A DNA stretch of 6,306 bases from contig CAYRDM010000034.1 in assembly GCA_964423175.1 (NCBI GenBank), forward strand, positions 1 to 6,306, given 5' to 3'. Made by a program: the position numbers and the translations under genes. Every line of letters begins with the position of its first letter. Within the stretch, counting starts at the first letter, position 1. This DNA comes from JBGQJN01 sp964423175. GTDB lineage: Bacteria; Patescibacteriota; Minisyncoccia; 2-02-FULL-40-12; IGHO2-01-FULL-4-A. The notes below the pieces were generated by a model, which worked only from the letters and a program-made list of their open reading frames with translations, was not told where the DNA came from and ran no database searches. Positions 1-5,998 of this stretch are shown here, one piece after another.

Positions 1-1386
1 ATGTTCTGCGTCGAGCTTTTTGATAAATTTCCGGATATCCTTAACAAATATCAGAGATTGTTCAGTTACATTCTCGTTGATGAATATCAGGACACTAATC
101 ACGCTCAATATGCCTGGGTTAATTTGCTCGCTAAAAAACATCGTAATATATTCGTGATTGGCGATGATTACCAGAGTATTTATGCATTCCGTTTAGCAAA
201 TATCCGAAATATTTTAGATTTTGAAAAGGATTACCCAGAAGCAAAAATTGTGTTACTCGAACAAAATTACAGATCTACACAGAATATACTTAGTGCCGCC
301 AACAGCATAATCGTAAATAATAAAAACCAGAAGCATAAAAAACTTTGGACTGAAAATGAGTCAGGTTCACCGGTAATCTTAAAAGAAACTGCGAACGAAA
401 GGCGAGAAGGGGATTACATTGTGGAAACAATAAGAAACAACCTCAAAAAAGATTTTAATGTTAATGATTTCACAGTACTCTACAGAACCCATGCCCAATC
501 CAGAGCGGTTGAAGAAGCTATGATCAAATTTGGGGTACCCTACAGAATCATAGGTGGTGTTAAGTTTTATCAAAGAAGAGAAATCAAAGACATCTTGGCT
601 TACTTGCGGCTAGCGATCAATCCGACTGACGGAATAAGCTTCGAAAGAATTTATAACGTCCCCAGCCGCGGCATAGGTCTCGCAACTTTGGAAAAAATTA
701 AATCTAGCCAAGGAGATACTATAATCGAAAAAACAAAAAAACTTATCGCAAGCAATCCTGCCTCCAAACAGTCCAAATCACTTTCGAATCTTCTGGGCCT
801 CCTGGAAGAATTACCTCAAAAATCAGAGAACCTCTCGCCATCCTTACTTATCAAACATATTTTAAACAAGACTGGTTACGAAAATTACATAAATGACAAA
901 ACTCCTGAAGGTGAAACTAGATGGGAAAACGTAAAAGAAATATTCACCGCTACAAGCAAGTTTGATGAGAATATCGCGCCTGATGGCGTACACAAATTTT
1001 TAGAAGAAGTTGCATTGATACAAGAAACAGACAAACTTGGCCAAAGAAAAGACGCGGTAAATCTTATGACAATCCACTCTGCAAAAGGTCTCGAGTTTCC
1101 GGTGGTATTTATGATTGGCATGGAAGACGGTATATTCCCTCACTCTCGTGCAATGCTCGACCCCTCTGAGCTGGAAGAAGAGCGCAGGCTTTGTTATGTT
1201 GGTATTACAAGAGCAAAAAAAGAGATCCACCTTACATTTTGCCGGCAACGCATGCTATATGGCTCGGCACAATTAAATCCTCCCTCGCGTTTTCTTTTTG
1301 AAATACCAGAAAACCTACTAAACTATTCTCCTCTGGCTGAATACAACAAAAGTTATGATTTTGAAGATGAATTCATTGACTATTAA
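1..1386 (+). CDS. pcrA: UvrD/PcrA-type superfamily 1 DNA helicase, 5'-truncated (C-terminal 461 residues)
   Basis: ATP-dependent 3'-5' DNA helicase of the UvrD/PcrA/Rep family, which unwinds DNA in repair and removes proteins from DNA. Visible motifs in order: II (Walker B) DEYQDT at residues 27-32; III QSIYAFR at 58-64; LEQNYRST at 86-93; the 2B-proximal GGVKFYQRREIKD at 185-197; NVPSRGIG at 219-226; motif V TIHSAKGLEF at 357-366; motif VI RRLCYVGITRAKK at 395-407. The Walker A region and domain 1A start are absent. The ATG at base 1 aligns with an internal position shortly before motif II of the family, so the true start lies upstream of the window and this is a partial gene, not a short one. 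The residue after the motif III arginine, usually Gly (FRGA), is Leu65 here. The protein ends about 30 residues after the PSRFL segment with an acidic-aromatic tail, and lacks the longer C-terminal extension seen in Bacillus-type PcrA. rsmA starts 2 nt after the stop. The family is certain; pcrA versus uvrD naming is not. Confidence 0.93.
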   Translation: MFCVELFDKFPDILNKYQRLFSYILVDEYQDTNHAQYAWVNLLAKKHRNIFVIGDDYQSIYAFRLANIRNILDFEKDYPEAKIVLLEQNYRSTQNILSAANSIIVNNKNQKHKKLWTENESGSPVILKETANERREGDYIVETIRNNLKKDFNVNDFTVLYRTHAQSRAVEEAMIKFGVPYRIIGGVKFYQRREIKDILAYLRLAINPTDGISFERIYNVPSRGIGLATLEKIKSSQGDTIIEKTKKLIASNPASKQSKSLSNLLGLLEELPQKSENLSPSLLIKHILNKTGYENYINDKTPEGETRWENVKEIFTATSKFDENIAPDGVHKFLEEVALIQETDKLGQRKDAVNLMTIHSAKGLEFPVVFMIGMEDGIFPHSRAMLDPSELEEERRLCYVGITRAKKEIHLTFCRQRMLYGSAQLNPPSRFLFEIPENLLNYSPLAEYNKSYDFEDEFIDY

Positions 1387-1388
1387 AG

Positions 1389-2222
1389 ATGCTAATAACC
1401 TCAGAAATTAAAAATGAACTAGACCAGCTTGGTATTAAACCCAAAAGAAGCCTGGGGCAAAATTTTTTAATCAACGACCAAATCTATAAAAAAATTATTT
1501 CCACTCTAGAAATATCATCAAAAGACAAAATATTAGAAGTCGGACCCGGTCTTGGCACGTTAACTAGGTTTCTACTAGAAACAGGTGCGGAAATAGTCTG
1601 TGTAGAAAAAGACACCCAACTTACGGCATATTTGAAAGAAAAATTCAAAAATTACAAAAACTTTAAAATTCTAGAAGAAGATATTTTAAATTTTAGACCA
1701 GAATCATTCGATTTAAATGATGGGGGATATAAAGTAGTGGGCAATATTCCTTATTATCTAACCTCGCACCTCCTCAGAATTTCCTTTGAGAACTGGCCAA
1801 AAACAAAATCTACAGTTCTAATGGTGCAAAAAGAAGTTGCCCAAAGAATTGTTGCGAAACCTCCAGAAATGAGTCTTCTTTCGGTATCAGTTCAATACTA
1901 TTCGGACCCTTCCATAGTCAGCTATGTTTCAAAAGGTAGCTTCTATCCAATTCCCGAAGTTGATTCAGCTATAATAAAACTGATTCCTAAGAAAACTGAA
2001 AAAGATACAGAAAAAACAAAAAAACTCTTCAAAGTTGCCCAAGCTGGATTTTCAAGGAAAAGAAAACAGCTCATAAATAATCTTTCCTTGGGTCTTAAAA
2101 TAAATAAAAAAGAACTAGAAAAAAATATGACTTCGATTGGGATAGACCCCATGCGAAGAGCGGAAACATTAAACATTAGCGAATGGCAAAAATTGACCGA
2201 CGCTATATTTTATCAGGACTAA
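1389..2222 (+). CDS. rsmA: 16S rRNA (adenine1518-N6/adenine1519-N6)-dimethyltransferase RsmA (KsgA)
   Basis: Transfers four methyl groups from S-adenosylmethionine to two adjacent adenosines in the 3'-terminal hairpin of 16S rRNA, a late small-subunit maturation step in the cytoplasm. The whole protein (277 aa) is visible and of normal family length. Motifs: KRSLGQNFL at residues 19-27 (N-terminal signature); SAM-binding motif I ILEVGPGLGTLT at 48-59; acidic SAM-ribose residues around E73-K-D75; EEDIL at 96-100; catalytic NIPYY at 119-123; VQKEVAQRIVAKP at 146-158; FYPIPEVDSA at 185-194; FSRKRKQLINNL at 221-232; RAETL at 257-261. The loop after AKP is short (PPEMSLLSV) compared with many homologues. 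The ATG at 1389 places the LGQNF motif at the usual distance from the N-terminus; only a weak AAAG precedes it. It is tightly packed after the helicase gene, and its last 40 nt also encode the start of the next gene. Identification is firm. Confidence 0.97.
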   Translation: MLITSEIKNELDQLGIKPKRSLGQNFLINDQIYKKIISTLEISSKDKILEVGPGLGTLTRFLLETGAEIVCVEKDTQLTAYLKEKFKNYKNFKILEEDILNFRPESFDLNDGGYKVVGNIPYYLTSHLLRISFENWPKTKSTVLMVQKEVAQRIVAKPPEMSLLSVSVQYYSDPSIVSYVSKGSFYPIPEVDSAIIKLIPKKTEKDTEKTKKLFKVAQAGFSRKRKQLINNLSLGLKINKKELEKNMTSIGIDPMRRAETLNISEWQKLTDAIFYQD

Positions 2223-3826
2223 GCGGTTTACTAGCTGGCCTTGCATATACCAAACCCTATATACACATGGGTTCGGGTTTTGATTTTGGTTTTATGGTCT
2301 GGGTATCTTTAATACCACTATTCTATGTACTTTTTGATTTTCAAAATAATCCTCAACATAACCTAAAATTAAAAGAAATATTTCTTAGCTGGTTTTGTGC
2401 CGGTTTTGTCTATTTTCTCTTTGTTTTTAGATGGTTAATCTCTCTATATCCCTTAGCGGATCTCGGCGTAAGCAACCCTTTAAATTCAATCATCATTATC
2501 TTCCTAATCTACACCATAAGCGCCGCAGGTATGGCAGTGTTCTGGGGTCTGTTTGGTTTATTAATCCCGAACTTAAATAGAAGAAAACTTGTGTTAATTG
2601 TTCCGGCAGTTTTTGTGCTTATGGAGTATGCTGCTTCTTACGGATTCGGGATATTGTGGCTAGGCTCTGGGACTTTTGTCGGACCTCATTGGACCTTTGG
2701 TAACTTTGCATATTCTCTTGCGAACAATCAGTTTGCATTAAAACTTGCGTCTTATTTAGGAATTTACGGAGTAACTTTTTTAATTGTCCTGATAAACTAT
2801 TTAATTTTTATAATGCTCTCGAGTGATAAACTCTCCATCCATAAAAAAATATTTTATTCTGCTCTGGTTGTTTCCTCATTGAGTGTTCTCCCTTTTTACA
2901 TACAAAAGCTGGCTAGCTCAGAAAAGGTTTTAATCGACACAAAAAAAATTACATTTTCCATAATCCAAACAAATGATAAAAATGGGCTTTCGCCTTCGCC
3001 AAAAGAATCCCTCGAAAGCCTTCGTGAACAACTAAGTCTCTTAAACAAGGCTGCAAAATCTAGTCCCGATGATAAACTGGTCCTATTTCCAGAAGCAAGC
3101 GAAATATTTAAGGACATCTCTCTCTTCTTAAAACCATCCGAAGTGAAAAAATATTTCACAAATCTTTTTAAAGAACCTGCTCTTATAGTTGCTGGCGGTA
3201 GAGTAGTGGAGGGGGGAGAAGCATACTCAAGAGTTTTCAATTTGGACAGCAAAGAAGGTCCTATAAACTATTACGACAAGAGACTATTAGCACCTGGAGG
3301 TGAATTTTTGCCTTATCCAATAAAAACTTTTCTATTTTTATTTTCAAAAATATCCAATACTAATCCTCCTGATGTTTTAGAACTGAAGAGCAGTTCCAAA
3401 ACCGACATGCCTCTAAACTTTAGAAATGAATTTAAAACCTCCGTCTTGATATGCTCTGAACTTTGGTCGCAGGATTTGACCAGAAAATCTATTAAAGACG
3501 CCGATATAATATTGGGTATGGCAAGTTATTCTATGTTTCATGGAAACTCTGCTCTACAAAAACAGGTATTGGCCGTGAATCAATTTAGAGCTTCTGAAAA
3601 CTCCAAACCCTTAATAATGGCATCAAATATGGGTATTTCTTATGCATTGGGTTCAAATGGAAAGTTATTGTTTTTAACCCCGGATGAGTCTCCTCAGATA
3701 TTAACAGGTGCTATTGCCATAACTGCTTCTAAATCGTGGTATAATAAGTTAGGCGATATGCCAATATTTTTGGCATCTTTGCTGTTAATGTTGAGTTTAA
3801 ATTCATTAAAGTGGTTCAAGAGATAG
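2183..3826 (+). CDS. lnt: Apolipoprotein N-acyltransferase-like membrane protein (Lnt, CN-hydrolase fold)
   Basis: Lnt moves an acyl chain from phospholipid to the alpha-amino group of the N-terminal cysteine of diacylated lipoproteins, with its catalytic domain outside the cytoplasmic membrane. Layout in 547 aa: about seven hydrophobic segments (roughly 8-24, 35-52, 67-90, 102-128, 135-152, 188-212, 222-240), a nitrilase-like domain (about 254-515), and a last membrane helix (526-543), matching the eight-helix Lnt plan. The expected triad is present: E304 (FPEAS), K366 (YYDKRLLAPGGE) and C424 (LICSE), plus E374 and E426. The stretch that in many Lnt proteins reads N-D-x-W-F-G is GMASYSMFHG (445-454), so the Asn-Asp-Trp positions are not conserved. 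The ATG at 2183 lies inside rsmA. The next in-frame ATG (residue 29) would delete the first membrane helix, which supports the overlapping start despite no clear Shine-Dalgarno. Lnt assignment is strong; true acyltransferase specificity is inferred, and another membrane CN-hydrolase activity is possible. Confidence 0.85.
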   Translation: MAKIDRRYILSGLSGLLAGLAYTKPYIHMGSGFDFGFMVWVSLIPLFYVLFDFQNNPQHNLKLKEIFLSWFCAGFVYFLFVFRWLISLYPLADLGVSNPLNSIIIIFLIYTISAAGMAVFWGLFGLLIPNLNRRKLVLIVPAVFVLMEYAASYGFGILWLGSGTFVGPHWTFGNFAYSLANNQFALKLASYLGIYGVTFLIVLINYLIFIMLSSDKLSIHKKIFYSALVVSSLSVLPFYIQKLASSEKVLIDTKKITFSIIQTNDKNGLSPSPKESLESLREQLSLLNKAAKSSPDDKLVLFPEASEIFKDISLFLKPSEVKKYFTNLFKEPALIVAGGRVVEGGEAYSRVFNLDSKEGPINYYDKRLLAPGGEFLPYPIKTFLFLFSKISNTNPPDVLELKSSSKTDMPLNFRNEFKTSVLICSELWSQDLTRKSIKDADIILGMASYSMFHGNSALQKQVLAVNQFRASENSKPLIMASNMGISYALGSNGKLLFLTPDESPQILTGAIAITASKSWYNKLGDMPIFLASLLLMLSLNSLKWFKR

Positions 3827-3832
3827 AGGAGG
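3825..3832 (+). promoter_or_regulatory. Strong Shine-Dalgarno-like AGAGGAGG with unusually long spacing
   Basis: AGAGGAGG directly overlaps the TAG stop of the lnt-like gene and is the best anti-Shine-Dalgarno match noticed at any gene junction here; the other starts are preceded only by A-rich sequence or weak motifs. It lies 19 nt before the ATG at 3852, well beyond the usual 5-9 nt. No in-frame ATG, GTG or TTG occurs between the motif and 3852 that would restore normal spacing. It may be a functional but distant ribosome site, perhaps brought closer by a small fold around GGC-TCTAG-GCC (3831-3841), or a chance match. Confidence 0.35.
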
Positions 3833-3851
3833 CTCTAGGCCATCTTATTTT

Positions 3852-4826
3852 ATGTCACAAAAAATAAAGATAACTCTAGGTTTATTACTTTTAGTAGCTG
3901 GATTTTTGGTATTAAGACTCGGATTATTTTTCGATCAAAGTTTTAAAGTTGCAGCCACTGCAAATATAGGTTCCCATGCCTCATCTCAACCGATCGAAGA
4001 AAATCCATTACTTAAAGACTCGGATAATGACGGCATACCAGATGTAAACGAAGCTTACTACCGAACAGACCCGGCTAATTCAGACACTGATGGCGATGGT
4101 TTTCTTGATGGTGAAGAAATAGCATCAGGCCACAATCCTCTTAAAAAAGATAGTGTGGATCCGAACCAAACAACTAAAAAAAATGTTACAAACACTCTAG
4201 CTGATAGATTCGTTGAAGGTCTTGTCGCCGGAGATTTGAACCCTCGAAACGGTAAGGGAGATAAATTTAATCAGGGGCTAAACACTCTCGCTCTTGCGGC
4301 CTTAGATGAAGCAGGACAAAATTTAACACCTTCAGATACAAACAATCTACCGCTGAGCATTACGGACGATTCTAAAACATCTCAAGAAGAATATTTAAAT
4401 AAGATATCCGAACTTCTAGACGGGCCCTTCCTGAATACTTTCATGGCCCAACCGCAAACGCTAAATGCAACTGTCCAAAACATTCTTGTCGGCAATAATG
4501 AAGAAGCAATAAAAACATTTGATGATCGATACACAATGTTCACTGGTGCTTATACTTCTCTGCTTACAGTATCAGTTCCTCCAAAGTGGCTTTCATTCCA
4601 CAGAGAATTACTTTCTATATTTCAAAAAATAGCATTGGACTATGGTGCAGCCAAAAAATTATCTGACGATCCTGTTTTGGCGTTAGCTGCTATTTCAGAT
4701 CTTATAAATCCCTTCACCGAAATCCAATCATCCTTACTCCAACAAATGAGAAATCTAATTTCTTCACAAAATTTAAGTACTCCCAAAACACCGCTTTTCG
4801 ATGTTCTAAACATGCTTGATAATTAA
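3852..4826 (+). CDS. Membrane-anchored or secreted thrombospondin type 3 (Ca2+-loop) repeat protein, uncharacterised
   Basis: I do not recognise a named gene. The 324-aa product has a short basic N-terminus and one hydrophobic segment (about 7-27), acting either as a signal anchor or as a cleavable signal (A35-T-A37 is a possible signal peptidase I site). Two Asp-rich calcium-binding loops of the TSP3/dockerin-like type follow: DSDNDGIPDVNE at 56-67 and DTDGDGFLDGEE at 78-89, separated by a spacer ending TDPANS, the usual period of such repeats. Residues about 110-220 are polar and Asn/Thr/Ser-rich. The C-terminal 220-300 region is predicted helical and contains VPPKWLSFHRELLSIF (242-257), a Pro-x-x-His pattern I associate with uncharacterised CPR envelope proteins. 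Likely role: an extracytoplasmic, calcium-stabilised structural component working with the next two genes, which follow with 2-nt and 6-nt gaps. There is no lipobox, so it is not an obvious Lnt substrate. Gene call is firm; function unknown. Confidence 0.88.
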   Translation: MSQKIKITLGLLLLVAGFLVLRLGLFFDQSFKVAATANIGSHASSQPIEENPLLKDSDNDGIPDVNEAYYRTDPANSDTDGDGFLDGEEIASGHNPLKKDSVDPNQTTKKNVTNTLADRFVEGLVAGDLNPRNGKGDKFNQGLNTLALAALDEAGQNLTPSDTNNLPLSITDDSKTSQEEYLNKISELLDGPFLNTFMAQPQTLNATVQNILVGNNEEAIKTFDDRYTMFTGAYTSLLTVSVPPKWLSFHRELLSIFQKIALDYGAAKKLSDDPVLALAAISDLINPFTEIQSSLLQQMRNLISSQNLSTPKTPLFDVLNMLDN

Positions 4827-4828
4827 AA

Positions 4829-5992
4829 ATGATAAGCCCAAGTTTTAAATTCATAGTAGTTTTATTAATTCTAAGTTTCTTAGTTTTTTTCCCCGTTCTT
4901 ACAGCTAAAGCAGCTTCCGGTTGGTTAATAATTCTAAAGGAATATACCTTGGACCTGGTGGCAAGAATAATAGGCAGGGTAATGATGAGCACCCTAAGCA
5001 ACACCGTTGTAGGTAAAATTTTAACTTCCGGTCCAGATGGCGGCCCGGTTTTTATACAAAACTGGAGAGATTTTCTTCAAACTTCCCAATATACTGGTGA
5101 AGATACTGCAAGAGCGATCATCGGAGATGCCATCGATCCCAACTCTGGTACGGTATGCCCTTACCTTCGTTCAACCGTTGGTTCAGTTTTTGGAGCCGGC
5201 AAGGTTCCTGGATTCAATCCCTCATCATTCAGAGTAAGTTCTCTTCAATATTTTTCCTTGAGAAATAAATGCACTTTGCCTTCAAATTTTAATCTAGGCC
5301 AATTCCAAAATGATTTCATTGGTGGAGGCGGCTGGTCAACTTGGGACAAACTTATACAGCCCCAAAATAATTTTGGCGGGGTTTACAATGACACTCTTGA
5401 TGAACTTAATAATCAAAGGGGGTTCCAAGAAAGCATAAATAGCCAAGAAGCTAATTCTGGTGGTGGATATATGTCTAAAAAAACTGGCTGTTCTGGAGCA
5501 GGATCAAATTTACAATGTTTAATAGCCGGCAAGATTATAACTCCCGGGGATCTTCTGGGTAAATCAGCGGCTTCTACGATAGACTCCGAGTTCAAATGGC
5601 TGGCATCAGTTGATGAAATTCAAGAAGCATTAGTTTCTCTTGCAGGTGTAATTGGTGAGAGATTAAGCAATCTAGCAGCTGGCACAGTATTGGGTACAAA
5701 CCAATCCAACCTTGGCCCAAGTACAGGAGAATCTCCGGCCCCTAGCGATGCTGTCCAACAAGCCAAAGACGACTGTCTAAAACAAAGAGAAGCCGGCTGT
5801 ACAATAAAAGCCAAGAAACTAGACTGTAGCGTTTCGGCATCTGGTGGCAATGGAGGTAGCGGCGGAAGCGGTAACACAAACGGTGGTAGTGGTGGCAATG
5901 GAGGTTCCGCAAGTTCAGATTGCACAGAAACAATAGATCAAAGCATATTTGATGCTTGTATGGCAGACGCTAAGACGGCATGTGGTCTTTAA
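4829..5992 (+). CDS. Secreted cysteine-rich protein with Gly/Ser linker, uncharacterised CPR-type family
   Basis: No named family is recognised with certainty. The 387-aa product starts with a classical signal peptide: K7, a hydrophobic core at 8-24, and A26-K-A28 followed by A29 as a likely cleavage site. A moderately hydrophobic, possibly amphipathic segment follows (31-65). The body contains ten cysteines, none in the signal peptide: 110, 148, 221, 230, 316, 324, 333, 365, 377, 385. An even count in an exported protein suggests disulfides. Features: GGGGWSTWDKLIQPQNN (165-181), ITPGDLLGK (237-245), a helical stretch about 248-284, then a Cys-rich tail split by a Gly/Ser/Asn linker (336-363). 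From memory, the Trp-Gln-x-Asn-Asn block, the TPG motif and the following helix resemble proteins found beside VirB6/TrbL-like genes in Parcubacteria; that is recall, not a search. Start chosen because it yields the signal peptide and lies 2 nt after the previous stop; no Shine-Dalgarno is visible. Probably an extracytoplasmic component of an envelope-spanning apparatus. Confidence 0.87.
   Translation: MISPSFKFIVVLLILSFLVFFPVLTAKAASGWLIILKEYTLDLVARIIGRVMMSTLSNTVVGKILTSGPDGGPVFIQNWRDFLQTSQYTGEDTARAIIGDAIDPNSGTVCPYLRSTVGSVFGAGKVPGFNPSSFRVSSLQYFSLRNKCTLPSNFNLGQFQNDFIGGGGWSTWDKLIQPQNNFGGVYNDTLDELNNQRGFQESINSQEANSGGGYMSKKTGCSGAGSNLQCLIAGKIITPGDLLGKSAASTIDSEFKWLASVDEIQEALVSLAGVIGERLSNLAAGTVLGTNQSNLGPSTGESPAPSDAVQQAKDDCLKQREAGCTIKAKKLDCSVSASGGNGGSGGSGNTNGGSGGNGGSASSDCTETIDQSIFDACMADAKTACGL
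5834..5917 (+). repeat. Gly/Ser/Asn-rich linker coding region with a 16-nt direct repeat
   Basis: This in-frame low-complexity stretch encodes residues 336-363 of the cysteine-rich protein. The 16-nt sequence TGGTGGCAATGGAGGT occurs at 5842-5857 and again at 5890-5905, exactly 48 nt (16 codons) apart, giving two SGGNGGS peptides. The segment is clearly richer in G than its AT-rich surroundings. It reads as a flexible linker between two cysteine-bearing helices, and its direct repeat makes it a plausible site of length variation by slippage or recombination. Confidence 0.8.
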
Positions 5993-5998
5993 ATTTAA

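Noticed and set aside
1..3. ATG at base 1 as the genuine start of a short helicase
   Set aside because: The frame begins only about 25 residues before motif II. Walker A and domain 1A are missing, so this is an internal methionine of a gene cut by the window edge.
727..2026. An identical 17-nt A-rich string at 727-743 (helicase) and 2010-2026 (rsmA), both encoding EKTKKL
   Set aside because: Low-complexity Lys/Thr codons in an AT-rich genome explain it by chance; there is no flanking similarity to suggest a mobile or regulatory repeat.
3827..3851. Possible terminator or promoter in the gap between the lnt-like and TSP3 genes
   Set aside because: Only a 3-bp GGC/GCC stem can be drawn and no clear U-tract terminator or spaced -35/-10 pair is visible; the 25-nt gap fits an uninterrupted operon.
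4714..5004. Minus-strand 96-codon open frame across the junction of the TSP3 and cysteine-rich genes
   Set aside because: It lies antisense to two well-supported genes, has no recognisable motif, and its composition is that expected of reverse-read hydrophobic signal-peptide codons.
5037..5237. Plus-strand 66-codon open frame in another frame of the cysteine-rich gene
   Set aside because: It is fully nested in a gene with a signal peptide and conserved-looking motifs, with no sign of independent translation.
5620..5925. Minus-strand 101-codon open frame encoding a Pro/Leu-rich (LPPLPP) protein
   Set aside because: It is the antisense shadow of the Gly/Ser linker (GGN/GGS codons read backwards give Pro-rich runs) inside a well-supported plus-strand gene; it has no credible context of its own.
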